Origin: Ovis canadensis
Taxonomy: Eukaryota; Chordata; Mammalia; Artiodactyla; Bovidae
NCBI RefSeq assembly: GCF_042477335.2
Contig: NC_091260.1
Location: 48,751,001-48,815,000, forward strand
Length of the DNA stretch: 64,000 bases
Direction: 5' to 3'
Part shown: in pieces, positions 23,936-34,919 of the stretch
How the letters are laid out: every line of letters begins with the position of its first letter
Position numbering within the stretch: the stretch's first letter is position 1
The notes under the pieces: model-generated
What the model was told of the DNA's origin: nothing
What the model saw: only the letters and a program-made list of their open reading frames with translations
Databases searched by the model: none
Program-made: the position numbers and the translations under genes

Positions 23936-24390
23936 ACCTCCTCAACACAAACCAGGCCTTCCACGTTGTCAGGAAGGCAGGTTAGTCAACATAGAAGGAC
24001 TAGATTGACTTCTGCTACAATCTTTAAGCTTGACTTATCACTTTCAAATATAAATATTCATAACTTTAAAATATGGTATATATTTCTCTGCTTCTCCTCA
24101 TGCCCTGGGCCCTGCAGATGTTAGGGGCAGGACTGAGGGGAAGTTAGGAGATGCAGTTCTAACCATCAGAACCAGAACAAGCTACCTGGGCAAGGCAAGA
24201 GGCTGCCAAAGAAGAAGGCCCTGGTCCAGTTTTAGGGGTATGGATGCGGAGTGGAGATTCCCCGACCAGGTCAGAAATTCTACAGGATTCCTGGGAAGAG
24301 CCCTCCCAATCGAAAGACTACATCAGTATCTAATCTTGGTGAAAAGCAAATGACAAGCAAAAATGTCTTTCTAAACCTCTGGCCTCTTAC

Positions 24391-24467
24391 CTTCCAGAAC
24401 AAGGTCACCGTTGGATGTCCCGACACAAACGTCACATCTCTCCAGACATCGGGCGCCTCCGATGGAG
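24391..24467 (-). CDS. OSMR: OSMR exon 10
   Basis: 77-bp exon coding residues 421-446, (A)PSEAPDVWRDVTFVSGHP then TVTLFWK: the linker and first strands of the FNIII repeat after the cytokine-binding module. APSEAPDVWR and TVTLFWK are conserved with human OSMR. Acceptor GATTTCAG, donor GTAAGAG. It starts by completing the Ala codon begun in exon 9 and ends in phase 0. Confidence 0.95.
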
Positions 24468-24767
24468 CTGAAATCAACCAAAGGAAAGCTCCTGGGTCAC
24501 AACATGGACGAAGAACAATACTTTCAACCTTCCTCTAGTTAAGTCAGCAAAGTGACCACAGCCAGTCTGACCTGAGGCCTGCGTCTCGGCTTTTCACTCT
24601 CTGTGATGTCTACACACTTGGCCGTGGCACACTGTTCACTCTCACAAGCGGCAGGCACTCAGTAGGTGCTTTACAAAAGGGTTGCTACATCGGAACGGGA
24701 AGTGACACGGGGGCCTTTGTGAAACTCAAGCCTCAGAGCTTCTAGAAGCCACCAAGGAATTTTGGAA

Positions 24768-24845
24768 CCCTGCGTCAGTCCAATGCTAGGGGGTTAGTTA
24801 GGCAAGAATCCTGCATCAGTCCAATGCTAGATTAGTTAGGCAAAT
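24768..24845. repeat. Two-copy ~40-bp tandem duplication
   Basis: CTGCGTCAGTCCAATGCTAG...TTAGTTAGGCAA at 24769-24806 is repeated as CTGCATCAGTCCAATGCTAG...TTAGTTAGGCAA at 24811-24844 with small differences, in OSMR intron 9. Confidence 0.85.
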
Positions 24846-25325
24846 TTCCCATTTCTGGAATTTCTAGGCACAGCAAACCATTGCTACTTCCTTGCCCCTC
24901 TGGTGGAGGCTGCAGTTGGACACCCTTAAGTGGAGCCCAGTTCTCCTGATTGTACACTGGCTGGCCCCTGGCTGTGGTCAGAGCCTGGGATCCCCTCCTT
25001 GTCCCCCTCCTCCCCATGCACGCCTGTCCCCCAGCTCCTGGCCTGAGCCTGGGGCAACTCCCTGTGTGTGGGCCCTCGGGGCACCGGCTGCAAACCTCCC
25101 CCGTATGCCTCTCCCCACTCTGTTCTAGAAGACCTTGCCTCCTTGTCATTCTTGCCACTAAACTGTGGCACATAAATCAGTGATTTATGACTGGATTCAA
25201 CGTATCTCTGCACAAGAAGAACACTGTTTTGCAACATAACATAAAATTTTAATTCTCTGCTTTATGAAAATATAGTTTATGGTCCCCAACAACTGAATTT
25301 TTTTAAAAAATGAAAATTTTTTTTC

Positions 25326-25649
25326 ATACAGTTGCTAACACTTTCTATTCAACATGAAGGTGACTGTATATCTTTAAAATCTTTTCAACCCCATGGATAA
25401 TAGCCCGCCAGGCTCATCTGTCCATGGGATTCTCCAGGCAAGAATACCAGAGTGGGTTGCCATTCCCTTCTCCAGAGGATCTTCCTGACCCAAGGATTGA
25501 ACCCAGGTCTCCTGTATTACAGGCAGATTCTTTACCATCTGAGCCACCAAGGAAATCTCTGAAATTTAAGAGACTCTTTTTTTTTTCCCCTGTAGTTGCT
25601 AACACTTTCTAGCACAACATGAAGGTAGCCATATATTTTTAAAATCTAT
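25326..25649. repeat. SINE flanked by ~58-bp imperfect direct repeats
   Basis: A block beginning CAGTTGCTAACACTTTCTA and ending TTTAAAATCT occurs at 25326-25383 and again at 25588-25649 (roughly 80% identical by eye), bracketing the reverse SINE at 25385-25556. Confidence 0.8.
25385..25556 (-). repeat. Bov-tA-type SINE, tail-truncated
   Basis: Reverse SINE (CCCCATGGATAATAGCCCGCC ... inverted head TTTACCATCTGAGCCACCAAG). The part corresponding to the sense-strand tail is missing. Confidence 0.85.
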
Positions 25650-26199
25650 TAAGAGGCAGATTTCAATTTGCTAAACAAGCCATCAGAGAAGCCAATGTTA
25701 AGTATAAAACATATTGAAAAACTCAGGCGCCATATGAGACCTCAAGCTCAGTGCAGAATCTTCCACTGCTGGTTTGTACATGACCACCTGCATGAGAAGA
25801 GAACAGCAGTACAGCTGGTGGTGCCCCATATTTATGTCACTACAGCATCTCCCCATGGGGTCATTTATCTCTGCTCACCGTGATTCTGCTTAAGTAGGAT
25901 TATAATACATATAAACATCGACTCTGCCAGCATTGAGCAAAGTGTTATCAGAGTTGAAAAAGTATAGGTTCATCATGAGTAGATTCAATTGATTTTAACT
26001 TTGCAAAAGCAAAGTTAAGGATTTTCAGACTTATGATATTATAATCTAAAATAAACTAATTACCAAAAATGCTATAAAAAATGTAAAGTTTTTTTCTTTC
26101 CACTAAGTTTTAGGTATAATTTTGGAATACACTTGCAAAAAAATAACCCCAAAGCAAAGCAATATTAAAGTGCAAAGTATTACGATAAAGCAAATCTTC

Positions 26200-26413
26200 T
26201 TTGCTCAGTTGCTTCAGTTGTGTCTCTTTGCGACCCTATAGACTGTAGCCCGCCAGGCTCCACTGCCCATGGGATTCTCCAGGCAAGAATGCTGGAGTGG
26301 GTTGCCATGTCCTTCTCCAGAGGATCTTTCTGACCTGGGGACTGAACTCATATCTCCTGTGTCTCCTGCATTGCAGGAGGATTCTTTACCCACTGAGCCA
26401 CCTGGGAAGCCCA
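26200..26413 (-). repeat. Bov-tA-type SINE
   Basis: Reverse SINE in OSMR intron 9 (TTGCTCAGTTGCTTCAGTTG ... CCCACTGAGCCACCTGGGAAG). Confidence 0.88.
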
Positions 26414-27740
26414 CAGTTGAGGAATACACCACATTACCATCAGGAACGGGGTTCTCTGCTCCAAGATTTCTTGGGGGCTCTATATGACTAGAAAAAAATG
26501 ACTGGACTCCTGGAGGGGCTGACGAGGGGAAGAGGCTACTGAGCACCTCTGGTGACCAGCCCAGGTGTGGATTTTCGTGCGCTGCCCTCCCTACCACCTC
26601 AGTCAGAACATTTTTAAATGTCCCTTCCAGGCTGAAACAGAAAAAAAAAAAAAAAAAAACTCCACAGCCTGCAGACATGAATAACAAGATGGAATCAAAT
26701 AAACATACACAATCCTTCCTTAGGCAGCAAAACAGCCCGGATTTGAGGCCACAAGCTCTCCAGGCTGCAGGGACACCCCTGAGAGCCACACCAGGCAGTC
26801 TGGGTGACGGGGAAGCTCTGGAGTCTGCTGGCCTGGGTGTCAGCCGCGGTGCTGACTCAGGGGCCTGTGAAACTCCTCATCCTCCCTGTGCCTCCCGGGC
26901 CTCATCCACTGAGTGAGGAGACAACAGGACCTGCTGCACGGCGCTGGGAGGATTTGAGGAAAACACTGGAACCCTTGGAGCTGCGTCTGGCACATACTAA
27001 ACACTCTGTGCTCCGGTTACTGTTGTTCCGTCTGCTGCTCATTAAGCGCAAGCTGGCGCGTCTCCCCAGTCCAGGGGCCCAGGCTGCCTCATGCGTGAGC
27101 CGGGCGATGGCAGGACTATTATGTGGCATTGGAAGGAGATGAATGCAGGGCTGGGCCATCTCATCTCCTGAGCAATACTTGTGGTCTAAAACGTAGTTAT
27201 TTGGGAGGAAAACTCTCTGTTTAGTCATTATTGACGAAACAACCTCTGAGAGCATCATGAGAAAGCTCCCAGTTTGCTGTCGCTGGAATGAATGACTTAA
27301 CAATGATGATTAAGCTTCCAGATACTACCTTTCCAAACACAGCCCATGGCTGTTTTCTATGAGATTAGTGCTTTCCTCAGGAAAAATGCTACTGTTTGTC
27401 CCCACGCCTGAATGAAAAGTTCATACTTATTTACAGGGCCCCAGTTTCAACAGGAATCCAGCAGTACCAGGAGCTTAGAAACCATTTTGGAAAACTAAAA
27501 ATCCCAGAGAAGATGTTCAGTAGAAATAACCTGGATGGCAAATAAATGTCTGAGGTAGATGTCTTCCCACCCACACTCCGTTAGGCATTAAATTCACTTT
27601 TTTTTTTTTTTTAAGATGCTACTCAGCCTCTGCTGTAATACTTTCCCCTGAGTTTTGGTACAAGCAGAAGTTCTCAGGGAAGTCCACCCATCTCCTCTCA
27701 GTCAGTTTAGATTCTTGGGATGTCAGGGAGCCAAACGTAC

Positions 27741-27894
27741 CAGCTTCAGCTGTGGTGAAGTTTTGGCTAATCAATTCACTCCATTTCCAGAAGTGGTCGG
27801 CATAAGCGCAGTGTACACGGGCCACATATTCTGTGTCTGGCTTCAGCTCACTTAAGAGGTACTCACCGTTCACTCTGACGGAGATATTGTGTTG
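27741..27894 (-). CDS. OSMR: OSMR exon 9, cytokine-binding module C-end
   Basis: 154-bp exon coding residues 370-420: [40 protein letters not shown], then [11 protein letters not shown]. It carries the position of the WSXWS box: where human OSMR has WSEWS, the codons at about 27769-27783 give Trp-Ser-Glu-Leu-Ile (407-411). Acceptor is CAAG after a long T tract; donor GTACGTT. The predicted first residue Gln370 has no counterpart in human at this junction. Confidence 0.94.
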
Positions 27895-28074
27895 CTTGAT
27901 TTAAAAAAAAAAAAAAAAGATGAAATGAGGAGGAAGACGACAGAAGTACCGGTGAGCACACTTTATTGTAAAGCCAAATCACACACGGAACGTCTAGACC
28001 TGGAGTACAGCTAGTTCTTTGAGGAAAAATATCTCTAAATTCTAGAGGTTTATGATTAATTTCCTGGACCTTTG

Positions 28075-29910
28075 TTTTTTTAATTGGAACAGAATCGCTT
28101 TACAATGTTGTGTTAGTTTCTGCTGTACAACAAAATGAATCATCTATATATATACATTATATATATGTATATATAGACACACACACACACACATATATCC
28201 CCTCCCTCTTGGACCTCCCTCCCACCTCATATCATCCCACCCTTCTTGGTTATCACAGAGCTCCGAGCTGAGCTTTCTGTGCTATATAGCAGCTTCTCAC
28301 TAGTCATTTTATATAGGTTGGTGAAGAAGTAATTGTGGTTTCGGACCATGAATTTTAAATCATTATAACTAGGCTCAAACATGTATTTGTTAGGCAAAAC
28401 AGGAAGCATTACAATCCATACATTTTTCCCATTAAGAAATACGTTGGTTTATTCCTGTAGTGTAAAATCTGTGCTTTGGGATTCATCAAACTCTTGGAAA
28501 GCATTTTCTGTCTCCTGCTGGTTGTGGAAGCATTTTCTCTGCAAAACATCGCTGAGATGCTTGAAGAAGTGGTAGCTGGTTGGTGAAAGGTCAGGTGAAC
28601 AGTGCATGAGGCAAAGCTTCATAGCCCAATTCATTCAACTTTTGAAGCACTGGCTGTGCAATGTCCATTCAGACATTGTCGTGCAGAAAAACTGGGACTG
28701 TTCTGTTGACCAGTGCCGGGAATTGCAGTTTTTAGTGCATCTCATTGATTCGCTGAGCATACTTCTCAGATGTAACGGTTTTGCCAGGATTCAGAAAGCT
28801 ATAGTGGATCAGCCAGGCAGCAGACCATCAGACAGTGACCAAGACCTTTTCTTGGTGCAAGTGTGGCTTTGGGAAGGGCTTTGAACCTTCTACTAGGTCC
28901 AACCACTGAGCTGGTCATCACCGGTTGTCATATAAAATCCACTTTTCATTACACATCAAACTCCGATCAAGAAATGGTTAATTGTTTTTGCATAAAATAA
29001 GAAATGACAGCACTTTAAAATGATGTTTTTTGTGATTTCTGGTCAGTTAATGAGGCACCCACTTATGGAGATTTTTCACTTTTCCAATTTGCTTCAAATA
29101 TTGAATTACCATAGAATGGTCAGCACTGAGCTCTTTGGCAACTTCTCCTGTAGCTGGAAAACGATCCTCTCAATTGGTCGTTGACAATTTCCGATGGCCA
29201 GTCACCGCACTCCTCATCTTCAAGGCTCTTGTCTCCTTTGCAAAACTTCTTGAACCACTGCTGTGCTATAGACTCGTTAGCAGTTCCTGGGCCAAATGTG
29301 TTGCTGATGTTGCAAGTTGCCTCTGCTGATTTATGGCTCATTTTGAACTCTAATAAGAAAATCGCTTGAATTTGCTTTTTGTCTAACATCATTTCCCTAG
29401 TCTAAAATAAATATAAAATAAATAGCAAGTCATAAGCCATTAGCAAAAAACATAAAGTGAGAAGGGCACATAAAATGATACATATCATAACCACATTTAT
29501 TTAAGAAGGTATTCTAATATCAAACAGTAAAATTCAACAATGCAAAACCGTGATTACTTTTGCACCAACCTAATACATGGTAGGGTATATACGTCAATCC
29601 CAGTCTCCCAAAGCATTCCACTCCTCCTTCCCCTCAGCCCCATGTTCGCAAGTCCATTCTCTATGTCTGCATCTCTATTTCTGCCTTGGAAATAGGTTCA
29701 TCTGCACCATTTTCTAGATTCCACATTATGCATTCATATATGATCACTGTTTTCCCATTTCTGACTCACTTCACTCTGTATGACAGACTGGTTCATCCAG
29801 TCATACAGACTGGTCATGTATCTACAAATGACCCACTTTCATTCCTTTTAGTGGCTGAGTAACATTCCTCCTTGTAAACAGATGTTCCCTTCCATTTGAA
29901 CCCACACAGA
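28075..29910 (-). repeat. L1 3' end, split by mariner
   Basis: Reverse L1 tail: TTTACAATGTTGTGTTAGTTTCTGCTG, CCCCTCCCTCTTGGACCTCC, and after the mariner CTGACTCACTTCACTCTGTATG and GTGGCTGAGTAACATTCC. These are standard bovine L1 3' landmarks. Confidence 0.82.
28314..29573 (-). mobile_element. Defective mariner DNA transposon, Hsmar1/SETMAR family
   Basis: 1.26-kb element with both terminal inverted repeats: TAGGTTGGTGAAGAAGTAAT at the left and the inverse of TTAGGTTGGTGCAAAAGTAA at the right, beside TA. The transposase reads on the - strand. Its start (29120-29392; MMLDKKQIQAIFLLEFKMS..., FGPGTANES..., QQWFKKFCKGD) and C-terminal part (28449-28634) resemble the SETMAR transposase. It is broken by stops and frameshifts. 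The first catalytic Asp is Asn (CNEKWILY, codon at 28948-28950) and the third is Ser (SPTSYHFF). The family moves by DDD transposase at TA sites; this copy cannot encode an active enzyme. Confidence 0.88.
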
Positions 29911-29994
29911 AATAAAAATTTCAGGAGATTTTATATGCACTAGTCTCTGTTTAGACATAAAGAAATTTTTGAAAATAGAAAGTTAAGCTCTTAC

Positions 29995-30137
29995 TTGTAT
30001 CACTTTTCCTTCACCAAGGAGCTGAAGCTGACACAAAAGTGCAGAATTGTGTCCTATGGAGGACACCTTCCAGGTCATGGTGGCATTTGTAGCACTGACA
30101 CTTTTAGGGAATAAGTTATAGGGAGCCAAGGGATGAA
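29995..30137 (-). CDS. OSMR: OSMR exon 8
   Basis: 143-bp exon coding residues 322-369: HPLAPYNLFPKSVSATNATM, then TWKVSSIGHNSALLCQLQLL and GEGKVIQ. It is the start of the second half of the cytokine-binding module; SVxATNAxMTWKVxSI matches human OSMR. Donor GTAAGAG, acceptor TTTGGCAG. The sequence is more diverged from human than neighbouring exons. Confidence 0.94.
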
Positions 30138-30339
30138 CTGCCAAAATAAATTAAAAAATAAAGAAAAAACTCAAGCATAGATCCAAAAAGACTTTGGTAA
30201 ATAGGCACTTCATTTTTTCAATGTTTTACCCAATAAGTATTTTTGCTTATTTTTGAGAAAATGACAAATAAAACCAGACTTGTAGCTAAGATAGAGTAAG
30301 CCAACTACAGCCTTTCTTTCTCATTGATTATATTAGAAA

Positions 30340-30770
30340 CTCGGAAAAAAATATAAAAAGAAACTGAGGACTCTTAAACAAAAGCAGGGAAGAACATAGA
30401 GGGGAGTTGAAACTTGGAGAAGTGGCCCATCAAAGAGAATATAACAGAATCCCGAGTCTAACCAAAGTAACTTTAACAATGGCAAGAATACAATCCAAAA
30501 TCATTCGACATACAAAACAAAACCAAAAAACAGAAAATGCCACCAATTTCAAAGGGAAAAGTCAGTCAACAGATACCAACGCATGCATCAAGATGACTCC
30601 CTTGAAGCTACAACAATTAGATAAAGACTTTAAAACAGATCCACGAGGTGAAAGCAAGGGTGCCTGAAATGAATAGAAGGAAAACACTTCTCAGTGGAGA
30701 AAAAAACGGTTTTAAAGAAAGAATTAAATGGAAATTTTAGAACTGAAAAATATCATTGAATATCTGAAAT
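30340..30770 (+). repeat. Possible old L1 5'-region fragment
   Basis: A-rich sequence with phrases such as CAACAATTAGATAAAGACTTTAAAACAG that resemble the 5' part of old mammalian L1. The open frame at 30407-30667 has no recognised domain. Confidence 0.35.
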
Positions 30771-30949
30771 AAAAACACCTTCCATCTTACCCCCTTCCAG
30801 AGCTGCTGTGTGACCTGGCCATTGCCCACCACTCCAATCTCCTTTCTCTCACAGGAGACACACAGGATGTTCTTTCTGTCCCTGAAACACCCAGAGCCTG
30901 CTCCCATCCTGAGACCTTTTCTAATCCATTCCGTTTGCTCCCAATGCTG

Positions 30950-31180
30950 CCTCCCCACCCTTCAACGCCCTCATCCCATTCTCTACCCTCCTACCTCAAT
31001 TTATCTTCTTCACAGGACTTAGCAATGCTTGGATTTGCGCTATTGTTTATATATTTACTGCATGTCTCCACACCCCCCTCTCCACCCTCTCCCCCAGCAC
31101 ACACTAGCACATAAACTCATTAGGGGCAATTACTCAATCCTGTTCACAGCTGGATCCGAAGTGCCTGCTGGATTGGCATC
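30950..31180 (+). repeat. LINE L2 3'-end-like sequence
   Basis: Diverged match to the L2 3' region: TTATCTTCTTCACAGGACTTAGCA..., TGTTTATATATTTACTGCATGTCTCC, and a TTAGGGGCAATTACTC...CTGGATCCGAAGTGCCTG run. Confidence 0.55.
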
Positions 31181-31389
31181 ACCCTGTAGTTAGCTGACTG
31201 ACTGAAGTGATAATTGAATTGAAATCTAAATGATGTGTAGAATTAAGAACGTAAAAGAAGGACAAGCATTCCAGAATAAATGAACAGCATGATTAAAGAT
31301 TCTGCATTTCATAAAAGAGGAGGGGGTATAATCAAAACACAGACAGAGACACGCAGCTTCAGAGATGTGCAGATCAGAACCATCACAAA

Positions 31390-31870
31390 ATACCACTTTC
31401 CATTCATTCAACTGGCAAAAATGAAAAGGACGACAACACCAATTTGGAGAGAATACACTGCTACAACCACTTTGGAAATGGATTTGGCATTATCTTATAA
31501 GTTGAACATTTACATTTTCTGAGTCCTCATCAATTCTACTCTTAGGTATAGGTATATGCTCAAAAAAAATTACAGGTGTTTACTGGATATATATATATAT
31601 ATCAAAATGCTCTTATTAACACTGTATCCAAGAGCATAAACCTTGAGACAATCTGAAAACCCATCAAAGGAGATGTACGAATGAAATACTGTATTTACAC
31701 AATGAAATACTTTATAGCAGTGAAAATAAATGGACTATAACACCCCTGGATAATATGAGTAAGTGTTAGCAATTTAATACTATATAAAAACAATTACTAG
31801 GATTATTACATATAGCTTAATGTCTCTGGTATGCATTAAAACAAAATAAAAACAGGATTTCATAAGAAAT
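31390..31870 (+). repeat. Old L1 ORF2 3' fragment
   Basis: Degenerate L1 phrases in order: CAACACCAATTTGGAGAGAA, TCTTAGGTATAGGTATATGC, AACCCATCAAAGGAGATGTACG and GAAATACTTTATAGCAGTGAAAA. A TA run lies at about 31589-31605. Confidence 0.7.
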
Positions 31871-32215
31871 GAGAATATATCCACAGGAACACACAAAACA
31901 AATGTGTCATTTCCGCAGTGGAAGGAGCGGGACGGGGGCTGTGGGATGGAAGATGACGGAAGTCATTGTTAGATTTCTAGTCTGAATAGGAGGTAAGCTC
32001 CTTGGCATCCATTACATTATCAACACAAACAAATAATGGGGACCATGGGCCATGCATGCACCCATGAGGAGAAGCGTGGCATGAACAGTAGTTACAAACT
32101 AAGACTTTTGCTTAGGCTGTGAACTAGGAAGAAATCTCCAGTACATTGACTCGATCACACACGGTGTCAAACAAAGCTATGCCAGTGACCACAGCGAGCT
32201 ACACTCAAGTCTCAC

Positions 32216-32367
32216 CTCCATGGATCAGGTTAAAAAGAATACTGACACTTCTTTTTCTAAAGTAGTTTTCAGCCACGAGTGTAAAGTTATACACTTCTTG
32301 TGAGTCTTGAGTTACTTGCCAATCACACCGGTTTCTGTGTTTACAAAGTGTCTTTTTCCCGGAAAAT
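32216..32367 (-). CDS. OSMR: OSMR exon 7
   Basis: 152-bp exon coding residues 271-321: [40 protein letters not shown] and [11 protein letters not shown]. It contains the second cysteine pair of the cytokine-binding module (Cys279, Cys285). [21 protein letters not shown] is nearly the human sequence. Donor GTGAGAC; acceptor TTTTAAG after a long T run. Confidence 0.96.
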
Positions 32368-32901
32368 CTTAAAAAAAAAACACACACACACATACAACAA
32401 TTTCAGGGTTTACACTTTTGTCAACACAGATGTGTGTCCCTGAATCCCTTGGGGGACACGTTCAGTGGCTTTCAAACTATGTTCCACACAACAGCATCGA
32501 TCCATCACCAGCAAATACTGACGATGAAAACACTGTTTCAAAAAACTTGATTTATGTGCTTAAATACGTAAGGATGAATTGCTGACTTCCCCTCAGGGGT
32601 TGTGGAAACTTTCCTTAGTTTACTACTTTGGGTACTCTTAAAAAGTTAGAAATTTGGTAGATTCAGATCACCAGATGAAGTTATTTCACATCAAGATTCA
32701 CAACTAATGGTCTTATTTTTATGCTCCATTTTCCTTTCACCAAACTTGGATAGGAAGTATTATATACCTGTGACCCCTTAAGGATTTCTTCCTGACCCTG
32801 GCAAGGTTGTCTGAAAATATTTGTTGAAAATTTTTGATATGTTGTCAGAAGCACCTCAAACAAGGGAGAATCTGTCACTAACGTAACCAGAGCTCACTTA
32901 C

Positions 32902-33025
32902 GATTCAAATAGAGTGTAGGAAGGCAGTTGAATCAAGCCAGTGTCACTCCCAGGATCCCAAGTACAGGTCACAGTCTTCAGGTCCCGGGTTTCACAAGAA
33001 AAGTCCTTGGGCTCTTCAAGCACTT
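32902..33025 (-). CDS. OSMR: OSMR exon 6
   Basis: 124-bp exon coding residues 230-270: [40 protein letters not shown] and the first bases of Ser271. Cys240-X9-Cys250-Thr-Trp252 is the hallmark first disulfide loop of a class I cytokine-binding module. Relative to human OSMR the loop after SDTG is about four residues shorter, which explains most of the 973 versus 979 length difference. Donor GTAAGTG, acceptor TGGACAG. Confidence 0.96.
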
Positions 33026-34314
33026 CTGTCCATACAAAGAAAAGGCAGATGAAATGCTGAGCAGAAGCCCGCTGTTGAAACACAAATGAAATGGAAAGCT
33101 CTCTTTGGGATCTGAGGCCACACAGTTGCTCTGAACACTGAAAAGTTTACTTCAACAGAGGCCAGCGCATCAGCAGCTCCAGAAAGTCACATTCGGGTAC
33201 CTCACCTTGGCCCCTTCTCCTTCCTTCCCTGGTGCTTTGCTGGGATGTCACCAGGGACAGCGGGAGTGACTGTATGAGGTCTGCACTGCTGGCCCCAGAG
33301 CTGGCCAGTGAGCACGCAGCAGTCTGGCAACACGCAGACAAAATGGGCCAAGTGATGAGTGAATGGAGTCAGTGTTGCCTGGTGTTTCGCGTTGGATGCT
33401 GTGGCTTCGAGAGCCTGGGCTGTGCTTGGGAGGCCAGGAAGCCAGATCTGGGGAACCTGCTAACTTCAGCAGCTGAAGGCTGAGAGTTCTAAGGAACGTA
33501 CGTGCGGCATCTCCAAGTCCCCGAGGCACCGCTGTTCTCAGAGGACACACAAAGGAGTATGGGTGAGCAAGCATCCAGGAGACTGGAGATGGCCTGTGGC
33601 AGGGAAAGCAGGGAGGGAGGGGAGGCACGTGCTACCCCACTGTGAGGGGGAGGGCGGAGGCTGCAAGACAACACAGGAGGCCACGGCAGGTTGGGGAGGG
33701 GGAACATACACAGATCGATGAGAGAAGTACAAGCTGCCTCCTCTCCCCTTCACCACCCAGTTAAGGGCAGTAAAGGCCTCATCTGCTGAAGTCCTGTGTG
33801 TGCGGCTATTGATCATACAGTCCTGCCCGTGTTCCTGTGATCCTCACAACAACCATTACTAGACCAGCTCACAGAGGGGGAAACTTGGCCAAGATGGAGC
33901 ACCCAGCCACGGGAAGAAGATTCAAACCCAGGTCTTCCGACCACGACCTTGGCTGCCTCTCTAGGGCCATCCAGCCTGCAGCCTCTCTCCTCCCCGCCCC
34001 GCCCCGCCATCCTGTGGTCATTCCAGCATGGCTCACACAAAACAGGATATTTTCTCAGTGGTTCAGGTCATGACCTGAACTTTCTCCTTTTTATCACTCA
34101 ATTTTCTAGGAATAAAATTCCAGTAAGCTCAAGAAAGCAACAGGAAATCCGACAAGTATGGCTTCAGAATATCTTTGACAGAGACTCTCCTAGAAGGCTT
34201 GGAAAACAAAAGTCAACTGAGGCCACAAGTAGAAATCTTTCTTCTGGGAAAGAAGATTTGATCTCTTCCATGGGAAATGGGAAGAGGGGGGTCACAGAGA
34301 ATGGGTCCACTCAC
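33026..34314 (-). other. OSMR: OSMR intron 5
   Basis: Mostly unique sequence. A diverged MIR SINE lies at about 33829-33960. The 181-codon open frame on + across 33949-34494 is antisense to exon 5 and is not a gene. Confidence 0.5.
33829..33960 (+). repeat. MIR SINE
   Basis: Diverged MIR core: GATCCTCACAACAACCATTAC..., CTCACAGAGGGGGAAACTTGG, and TTCAAACCCAGGTCTTCCGACC. Confidence 0.65.
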
Positions 34315-34584
34315 TTGAGACAAAAAGAACAACGCCCTCTGGAACACCTTGGCCCTTACAATAGAAATTGGTCCCAGTTTTCCTATGGAAAGAAACGTTC
34401 TTCAGCTCGAATGCCCATACATTTTGATCAAGTTGTTTTCCATATGTCAGTTCATCTTCCAAATAACAGGATATGTTATCTTGATGGTTCCTAGAAATGT
34501 AACAAATGGTGACATCGGAGCCCTCTTCCACCAGCTTATCTTTAGGGAAAACGTACAATGGATGATCTCCAAGTGAATTCTGGG
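34315..34584 (-). CDS. OSMR: OSMR exon 5, Ig-like domain
   Basis: 270-bp exon coding residues 140-229. It opens with (A)[20 protein letters not shown], runs through [20 protein letters not shown] and ends GVVLFVS(K). The paired cysteines in TICY and SCY are those of an Ig-like fold, which in LIFR/OSMR receptors lies just before the cytokine-binding module. Donor GTGAGTG and acceptor CTTGCAG; both split codons (Ala140, Lys230) agree with human OSMR. Confidence 0.96.
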
Positions 34585-34919
34585 CTGCAAGATAAAAGAA
34601 GACAGCTCAGTGAGGCTTGGGCTCAAATTCAAACCAGTCCTCTTCTGTCTCACTCTCAACAGATAACCTTAGCTTTTTCTACCTCCTGGAGAAAATAAGA
34701 ACCTAAAAATCTATAAACTTTGTTGTGTGCAAAAAAGTGCTGTGTACCATCACTCTTATCATTATGGGAACATCACTGCTCCGGCTTCCACTGCTGAGAC
34801 AGCACAGTGATTGTCGCCCTGTGGTCCTGTGAATGACCCTATTATTGCCGGTGATTGGCTGGCTTCCAGGACAGCAGTAGCTGCTCTCTACTAATGCTAG
34901 CCATGTAGGAGGTCCCATG

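Larger units (their letters stand above)
27895..29994 (-). other. OSMR: OSMR intron 8 with L1 plus mariner
   Basis: Almost all of this intron is a reverse L1 3' end (about 28075-28313 and 29574-29910) split by a mariner element. TA/CA-rich simple sequence lies at about 28145-28196. Confidence 0.8.

Noticed and set aside
26214..26789. 191-codon open frame on -
   Set aside because: Its C-terminal half is a SINE and its middle is a poly-T-derived Phe run; no family match.
33949..34494. 181-codon open frame on +
   Set aside because: It is antisense to OSMR exon 5 and has no recognisable domain.
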